Shown here one piece after another: positions 1-7,800 of a stretch of DNA of 35,415 nucleotides. The first letter of the stretch is position 1; each line of letters starts with the position of its first letter. Under the pieces are notes generated by a model. That model searched no databases. It had not been told where the DNA came from and worked only from the letters and a program-made list of their open reading frames with translations. Origin of the DNA: Alphaproteobacteria bacterium (GTDB lineage: Bacteria > Pseudomonadota > Alphaproteobacteria > UBA9219); contig JARLJD010000186.1 of NCBI GenBank assembly GCA_031291395.1, positions 1-35,415 on the forward strand. Direction: 5' to 3'. Position numbers and translations under genes: made by a program.

Positions 1-1866
1 GACGTGACGATCACCAACGCGGGGGTGGCGACGGTGGGGAGGATACAGAATGTGGCGGTGGGATCACCGACGGGGGTGGCGGGGAGCGCGGTGGTGTTGG
101 CGAACTCGCCGACAATGATCGGGACGGCCTCGGTGGCGAATATCGCGGCTTCGGGGTATGCGGCGACGACGCTGGAGGGCGATTACAGCTTGACCGGCGA
201 TCTGTCGGACGCCGCGATCAGCGCGGCTTCGGCGGTGCGGTTTACCGGCGCGACGGCGACGACGTTCGAGGGGATTGCGGCGGGGGTTTCGGGGCAGATT
301 CTGTACCTGCACAACGCCTCGCCCACCGCGACGCTGACTCTGGCCGACCAAAGCGATTCGACCGACGGGACGGCGGGAAGCAAGATCATCACCGGCACGG
401 GGGCGGATGTAACGTTGCCCGCGAACACGTCGATGTCGTTGCAGTACGACACGGCGGCGCAGCGCTGGCGCGTGACGGGGACAAGCAACGTCAGCGGCAG
501 CACGGTCAGCGCAGGGACGCAGTACGAGATGGCGTATTACAGCGCGGCGAACGTGGTGAGCGGGGACAGCGGGATCGTGACGGATGCGAGCAATGATTTT
601 CTAGTGACGGCAGGGAAGGTGGGGATCGGGATCACAGCGCCCGCGCAGATGCTCGACGTGAACGGCAATATCAACGTCCACACGATCGCGAGTGGTTATT
701 ATATCGCGAACAACGAAGTCCTGTTTCAGCCGGGGGGCGATACCAACAGCATTGCTGTCGGTCAGGGCGCGGCGGCGTCGCAAGCGGCAGGTTGGGAGGC
801 AAACACAGCCGTGGGGTACCAAGCTCTAACCGCAAACACAGTCGGTTCGGGCAACACGGCTCAAGGCTTTCAAGCTCTTTACAGCAACGGGGGCAACAAC
901 AACACGGCAGTAGGGTACGGTGTGCTTCACTATAATTGGGGCGGCTCCAACAATACCGCTGTTGGTTCCGGAGCGCTTTATTTTAGCAATGCCTCACAAA
1001 GCAACAACAATACTGCCGTAGGCGCAGGAGCAGGCAGCTCTCTTAGCGGCGGCAATAACACGATCCTCGGCTATCAGGTAGCCTCATCCGTCTTGGGTTC
1101 AGGCTCAAACAACATCCTGATCGGCACGACACAGTACACAGACACGCAATCGCCGTCGGACTCTAACACGCTGAACATCGGCAATCTGATTTACGGGACG
1201 GGGTTGGGGACGACGAGCACGGCTCCGGCTGGGTATGTGGGGATTGGAACCGCGTCGCCAAATTTCACGCTGGACGTGAGCGGGAGCGCAAGGATCAACA
1301 AGCCGGGTTCGTCGGGCAATATATTAGAGCTTTGGGGAAACGGTGGTTGGCTTGTCAAGGTTCCGGCCTCGGGCAGTAACGTTGTTTTAGGGACTGGCCT
1401 CACATGGAATGGCATTACACATCCTTTCGTTTATAACGGCTCTGGTTCCAATTCAGCGCTTACAATCGGCGGTGGGTCTTCAACGACAGGCTCCTTCCTT
1501 GATCTGGAATCGACCGTGGGGGCAGTAAATCCCTCAAACGATTATATCGTTTTCGGCGTGAACAATGCCGCGACCGAAGCCATGCGGATCGTCCACAGCG
1601 GTGCTGTCGGCATCGGTACCACATCTCCCAATTCCCTGCTGCAGGTTTACAACGGCGAAGTGCAGGTTGGCTCCAGCGGGAACACTTGCACCTCGGCTAA
1701 TGCGGGGGCGATCCGGTATGCGGGGGGGACGGTTTATGTTTGCGATAGTACGTTGAATTGGGATGTGTTGGGGGGGGCTGGGGGGGGCGCGTTGCCCTCG
1801 TTGGCTAATGGAGACATCTGGGTTGGCAACGTCTCCAACGTTCCAACGCCCGTGGCGCTGTCCCAA
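1..1866 (+). repeat. Long in-frame repeat unit 1 of the giant gene
   Basis: The unit is 622 codons and begins with DVTITNAGVATVG. It contains a conserved scaffold, a YadA-head-like cassette, the shared NILIGTTQYTDTQSPSDSN segment and a closing segment ending in PTPVALSQ. Its scaffold is nearly identical in DNA to units 2 and 3, which indicates recent duplication or gene conversion. The unit may be incomplete on the left, because the window starts here. Confidence 0.85.
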
Positions 1867-4800
1867 GACGTGACGATCACCAACGCGGGGGTGGCGACGG
1901 TGGGGAGGATACAGAATGTGGCGGTGGGATCGCCGACGGGGGTGGCGGGCAGCGCGGTGGTGCTGGCGAATTCGCCGACGCTGACGGGAACGGCCTCGGT
2001 CGCCAATATCGCGGCTTCGGGGTATGCGGCGACGACGCTGGAGAGCGATTACAGCTTGACCGGCGATCTGTCTGACGCCGCGATCAGCGCGGCCTCGGCG
2101 GTGCGGTTTACCGGCGCGACGGCGACGACGTTCGAGGGGATTGCGGCGGGGGTTTCGGGGCAGATTTTGTATCTGCATAACGCCTCGCCCACCGCAACGC
2201 TGACTCTGGCCGACCAAAGCGATTCGACCGACGGGACGGCGGGAAGCAAGATCATCACCGGCACGGGCGCCGACATAACCCTGCCCGCGAACACGTCGAT
2301 GTCGTTGCAGTACGACACCACAGCGCAGCGCTGGCGCGTGACGGGAACAAGCAACGTCAGCGGCAGCACGGTGAGCGCCGGGACGCAATACGAGATGGCG
2401 TATTACAGCGCGGCGAACGTGGTGAGCGGGGACAGCGGGATTGTGACCGATGCGAGCAATGATTTGCTGGTGACGGGTGGGAAGGTGGGGATCGGGACGA
2501 CGGGGCCGGCTGCAAAGCTCGACGTCTATGGCGCGATTGATCTGAATGGTGTGAACGGGATTTCGCAGCCTGCGGGGGATACGACGGGCATCGCGGTTGG
2601 GAATGGGGCGCTGGGCTCGCAGACGGCTACCGGTTTGCACAATGTGGCCGTCGGGTATCAGGCGCTTAATCATGATAATGCGGATGATAATACAGCTCTT
2701 GGCTATCAGGCTCTTTACAGTTTGTCCGTCGGACATCACGACACGGCCATAGGGTCAGGTTCGGATTATTACGACACAAGTGGAACTTTTAACACGGCGA
2801 TAGGATTTGGAGCTCTCTATCTTAACGTGGGCGGCGGTGATAATACGATAGTGGGGGCTTTTGCTGGCGGCGGCAGTGGCAGCTGGTTGGGGGGCAGTAA
2901 CAACACGGCTGTTGGGGTCTCCGCGCTTAACCAAATTCAGGGTAATGCGAGCAACAACACTTCTCTGGGTGCAGGAGCTGGTTCCGCCATTACGATTGGC
3001 AACAGCAATATCGCGATCGGTCCCAACGTCGCCAACACAATCCTTTCCACCGGCTCCAACAACATCCTGATCGGCACGACGCAGTACACAGACACGCAAT
3101 CGCCGTCGGACTCCAATACGCTTAACATCGGCAATCTGATTTACGGCACGGGGTTGGGGACGACGAGCACGGCTCCGGTTGGGAATGTGGGGATCGGGAC
3201 GGCGTCGCCGAATTTCACGCTGGACGTGAGCGGAACCGCAAGGATCAATACGCCGGGTTCGTCGGGCAATGTATTAGAGCTTTGGGGGAATGGGGGTTGG
3301 ATTGTTCAGGTTCCGGCCTCGGGCAGTAACGTTGTTTTAGGGACTGGCCTCACATGGAATGGCATTACACATCCCGTCGTTTATAACGGCTCTGGTTTCG
3401 GGAACCCCAATTCAGCGCTTACAATCGCCGGTGGGTCTTCAACGACAGGCTCCTTTCTCGACCTAGAGGCGACATGGGGGGCAGCAAGCCCCTCAGACGA
3501 TTATATCGTTTTCGGCGTGAACAATAGGGCGACCGAAGCCATGCGGATCGTCCACAGCGGTGCTGTCGGCATCGGCACCGCCTCGCCCAACTCTCTGCTG
3601 CAGGTTTACAACGGCGAAGTGCAGGTTGGATCCAGCGGGAATACTTGTACTTCGGCTAATGCGGGGGCGATACGGTATGCGGGAGGGTCGGTTTATGTTT
3701 GTGATAGTACGTTGAATTGGGATGTGTTGGGGGGCGCAGGCGGGGGCGCGTTGCCTGCGCTGGCTAATGGAGACATCTGGGTTGGCAACGCCTCTAACGC
3801 CCCAACGCCCGTGGCGTTGTCTCAGGACGTGACGATCACCAACGCGGGGGTGGCGACGGTGGGGAGGATACAGAATGTGGCGGTGGGGTCGCCGACGGGG
3901 GTGGCGGGGAGCGCGGTGGTGTTGGCGAACTCGCCGACGATGATCGGGACGGCCTCGGTGGCGAATATCGCGGCTTCGGGGTATGCGGCGACGACGTTGG
4001 AGGGCGATTACGCCTCGACGGGGGATTTGGACGATGTCGCGATCAGCGCGGCCTCGGCGGTGCGATTTACCGGCGCGACGGCGACGACGTTCGAGGGGAT
4101 TGCGGCGGGGGTTTCGGGGCAGATTTTGTACCTGCACAACGCCTCGCCCACCGCGACGCTGACTCTGGCCGACCAAAGCGATTCGACCGACGGGACGGCG
4201 GGCAGCAAGATCATCACCGGAACGGGAGCGGATGTAACGTTGCCCGCGAACACGTCGATGTCGTTGCAGTACGACGCAGCGGCCCAGCGCTGGCGCGTGA
4301 CGGGGACGAGCAATGTGAGCGGCAGCACGGTCAGCGCCGGGACGCAGTACGAGATGGCGTATTACAGCGCGGCGAACAGAATCAGCGGGGACAGCGGGAT
4401 TGTGACGGATGCGGGGGGGGATTTGCTGGTGACGGGGGGGAAGGTGGGGATCGGGACGACGTCGCCTGCCAATAAACTCGATATTATTGATCCGACAAAT
4501 CAGGTCGTGGTGGAACTTGTGTCTAAGGCGCAATTTAAACAGCCAATCATAAAGTTAGTGGGTTATCCCCAAGGCATAGGAGACAAGGTTGGGCAGCTTT
4601 CCTGGGTTTGGGATGGAAATACGGTCGCGGACATATCTTCGGTTCGAGATGCCAATAATACAACTGATGCGCAGTCAGATTTGGTTTTCAGCACGTCTGG
4701 AACTGAGAGACTGAGAATAGATTTAGTGGGGAACATCGGGATTGGGACGACGTCGCCGGTGCAGGCGTTGGATGTGAATGGGAATGTGAATGTTGAGTAT

Positions 4801-7800
4801 AAATCAACAAGCAGCGGGTATTATTTGTCCGGCGCACAGGCTTTGTTTTTCCCCAACAATGACAACACCAGCATCGCAATAGGAAACGGCGCGGCAGGCA
4901 CAACGGCTGCAAGTCCTACGGGCACGAGCCAAAATACTGCCGTTGGTTATAAGGCTTTGGGAGGCGGCGGGTACAATACGGCTGTCGGGTATCAGTCTTT
5001 GGCGTCTGACGTAAGTTATTACAACACAGCAGTTGGCAATGGCGCGTTGCAGAACTGCGCATGGTGTGAGGACAATACAGTTTTAGGTACCTATGCTGGA
5101 TATTCGATAGCATCAGGGGCAACAGTTTATTCCAATACAATCATTGGTGCGTGGTCGTTGCACGGCTCTTCTGAGAACATAAACGGTTCAGGTAATACGG
5201 TTGTAGGTGCCGGTATCGGCGGCGTTCTTACTTCTGGAGGGTATAACACAATTATGGGGGCTGGCGTTGCCAGCACGACGCTTTCCACCGGCTCCAACAA
5301 CATCCTAATCGGCACGACGCAGTACACAGACACGCAATCGCCGTCGGACTCTAACACGCTCAACATCGGCAACCTGATTTACGGCACGGGGTTGGGGACG
5401 ACGAGTACGGCCCCGGCGGGGTATGTGGGGATCGGGACGACGGCACCAAGTGCAACGCTGGATGTTCAGAGCGCACCGGCGGGTACAGGTTATGCGGTAA
5501 ATGTTCTTGGTAACAATGAGGTAAACGGACTATTTGCATCTGCGGCGAACGCTAATGCGATTACCGGCACGAGCTATGGCGGGGGCAAGGACATATATGG
5601 CACTGGCGCATATGCAACCGCCGGATGGTTCGAACAGGTAGGATTTAATTATTACAATTATTCAACCCCTGTTTTAGTAGCCTACAGAAATAACGGCGGC
5701 AATTATAATACAGGCGCGGTATTGCATGTCGAGGACAACACAGCGTCTCCCGCCAACCTTCTCGAAGTCGTTAAACAGTCCAATTACGATTTTGTCATAA
5801 ATAATTCAGGCAGCGTCGGGATCGGGACTACGAGTCCTGCGGATACGTTGGACGTGACGGGAACCGGCATTCATATAGCCAGCGGCACGCCGGGGGCGAC
5901 TACTTATGATTTGTACAACAGCGGTGGCACGCTTTACTGGAACGGGAATGCGTTGCTGACCAGCGGGGGGTCAGGCGTGATCTCCGGGGCGGGGACGGTT
6001 AATTATGTGGCGCGGTGGACGCCGAACGGGGTGACGCTGGGGACGGGGACGCTTTATGATAATGGGACGCAGGTCGGGATCGGGACGACGACGCCCGCGG
6101 AACTGTTGACCGTGGCAAAGGCGGACAGCGGGGTTTATGCGGCGTCTTCGACCTCGGCCTATGCGCCGTGGACCAGCGGGGCGAGCGCGGTGGTGCAGGC
6201 GTATAATACCTCGGCGACCGATGGCGGCGCGGCTTACGACGCGTTCAAGGTGACCAATGCGGCAGGGGATGCGCAGCAGGCTTATATTGGGGCGGTCTCG
6301 ACAACCGGCAGCGGGGTTTACAGTCCGGCTCTGACGTTTGGGGCGCAGAGTGGGGCGGGGGCGTATAATGAGTATATGCGGATTACGGGGGATGGGAATG
6401 TGGGGATCGGGACGACGTTGCCAAGTACAAGTCTTGAGGTAGATGGTGTCACGAATCAAACTGCTTTAACCGTCGCGGCAACCGCGAACCATCCGGCCTC
6501 AATTTACGCTATAACTGCAAACGGCTCGGGCCCGACCACGGGCGGTATTTACGGCAGTTCCGAAAATGGCACTGGCATCGAAGGAGTTGCTTGGCTAAAT
6601 AACCAATACGCAATTTATGGGCATTCTGGCAGAGGTGGCGCTGGCTACTTTGCGCAAACCGGTTCAATTTATCAAACATATACATCGCCAGTTCTTTATG
6701 CATACAGAGATAACGGCACGGTTGGTGGTAATGACCAAACAGGCGCGATTTTAAGAGTCGAAGAGAATGACACCTCCTCCGGCAACCTGCTGGAAGTGGT
6801 TAAACAATCTAATTACAAATTTGTCATAAATAACTCCGGCAACGTCGGAATCGGGACGGCAAGCCCTGTTTCCTCTCTGCAGGTGGCGACGGGCGGGTTG
6901 CTTTCGGTGACGGGGGCTTATGGGGCTGGCGACACTTTGCCCGCAGGACTGACCGGTGCGGGGACGCGTATGTTTTTCTATCCTAACAAGGGAGCTTTCA
7001 GAGCGGGGACTGTTTTGGGCAGCGAATGGGACGACGCCAATATTGGCGCTTACAGCGTGGCAATGGGGTATCATACGGTCGCTTCTGGCGATTATTCTCT
7101 AGCGGCGGGGATGAGTTCTGCTTCTGGCGCATTTTCAACGTCGATGGGGTGGAATACTTCCGCTTTTGGCTCGACTTCCACGGCGATGGGGGGGGATACG
7201 GACGCCGCTGGCGTTAGTTCCGTTTCGATGGGGTTTGCCACCTATGCTGGTGGCGATTACAGCACGGCGATGGGGTATTGGACAAGCGCCGGAGCCTACG
7301 AAGATATTGCGTTAGGCCAATATAATGTAGGAGGTGGGAACGAGACTACATGGGTTGCGACCGATCCCGTATTCGAAATCGGCATCGGCACATCCTCAAC
7401 CGCCACGGCTAACGCAGTTACGGTGCTTAAGAATGGGAATGTGGGGATTGGGACGGCAAACCCGTTTGCCTCGCTACAGATATTAGGCGGCAGCGGAACG
7501 ACATATACGCTTGATGTCTCAAACAACTATTCCGGAGGAAACGCGCCCATCGCCATTAAAGGCGCTGTTGGCGGTACCGGCGGTGTTGGGGTGGCTGGAT
7601 ACACCTCAGGAAGCAATGGTGTCGGCGTATATGGACAGAGCAGCCAAAGTGACGGTATCGCTATTAGCGGAAATAACGCCGCTTCCACTGGCTATGGAGG
7701 ATATTTTTCAGGTGGAGCGACCGCCCTTTATGCAGGCGGTGCGACTTACGCCGGTGTATTCATGGGCGGCAACGTCGGGATTGGAACGACGGCACCAAGC

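Noticed and set aside
740-1080. A CRISPR or minisatellite array in the short repeats of the giant gene
   Set aside because: The repeats are in frame, imperfect, of variable spacing and encode a YadA-head-like pattern, so they are protein repeats.
1534-4533. Long Arg/His-rich frames on the minus strand opposite the giant gene (1534-2739, 3493-4533, and similar at 8506-9540)
   Set aside because: They mirror the repetitive GC-rich coding strand, are themselves repeated with it, are low-complexity Arg-rich and have no family resemblance or ribosome sites.
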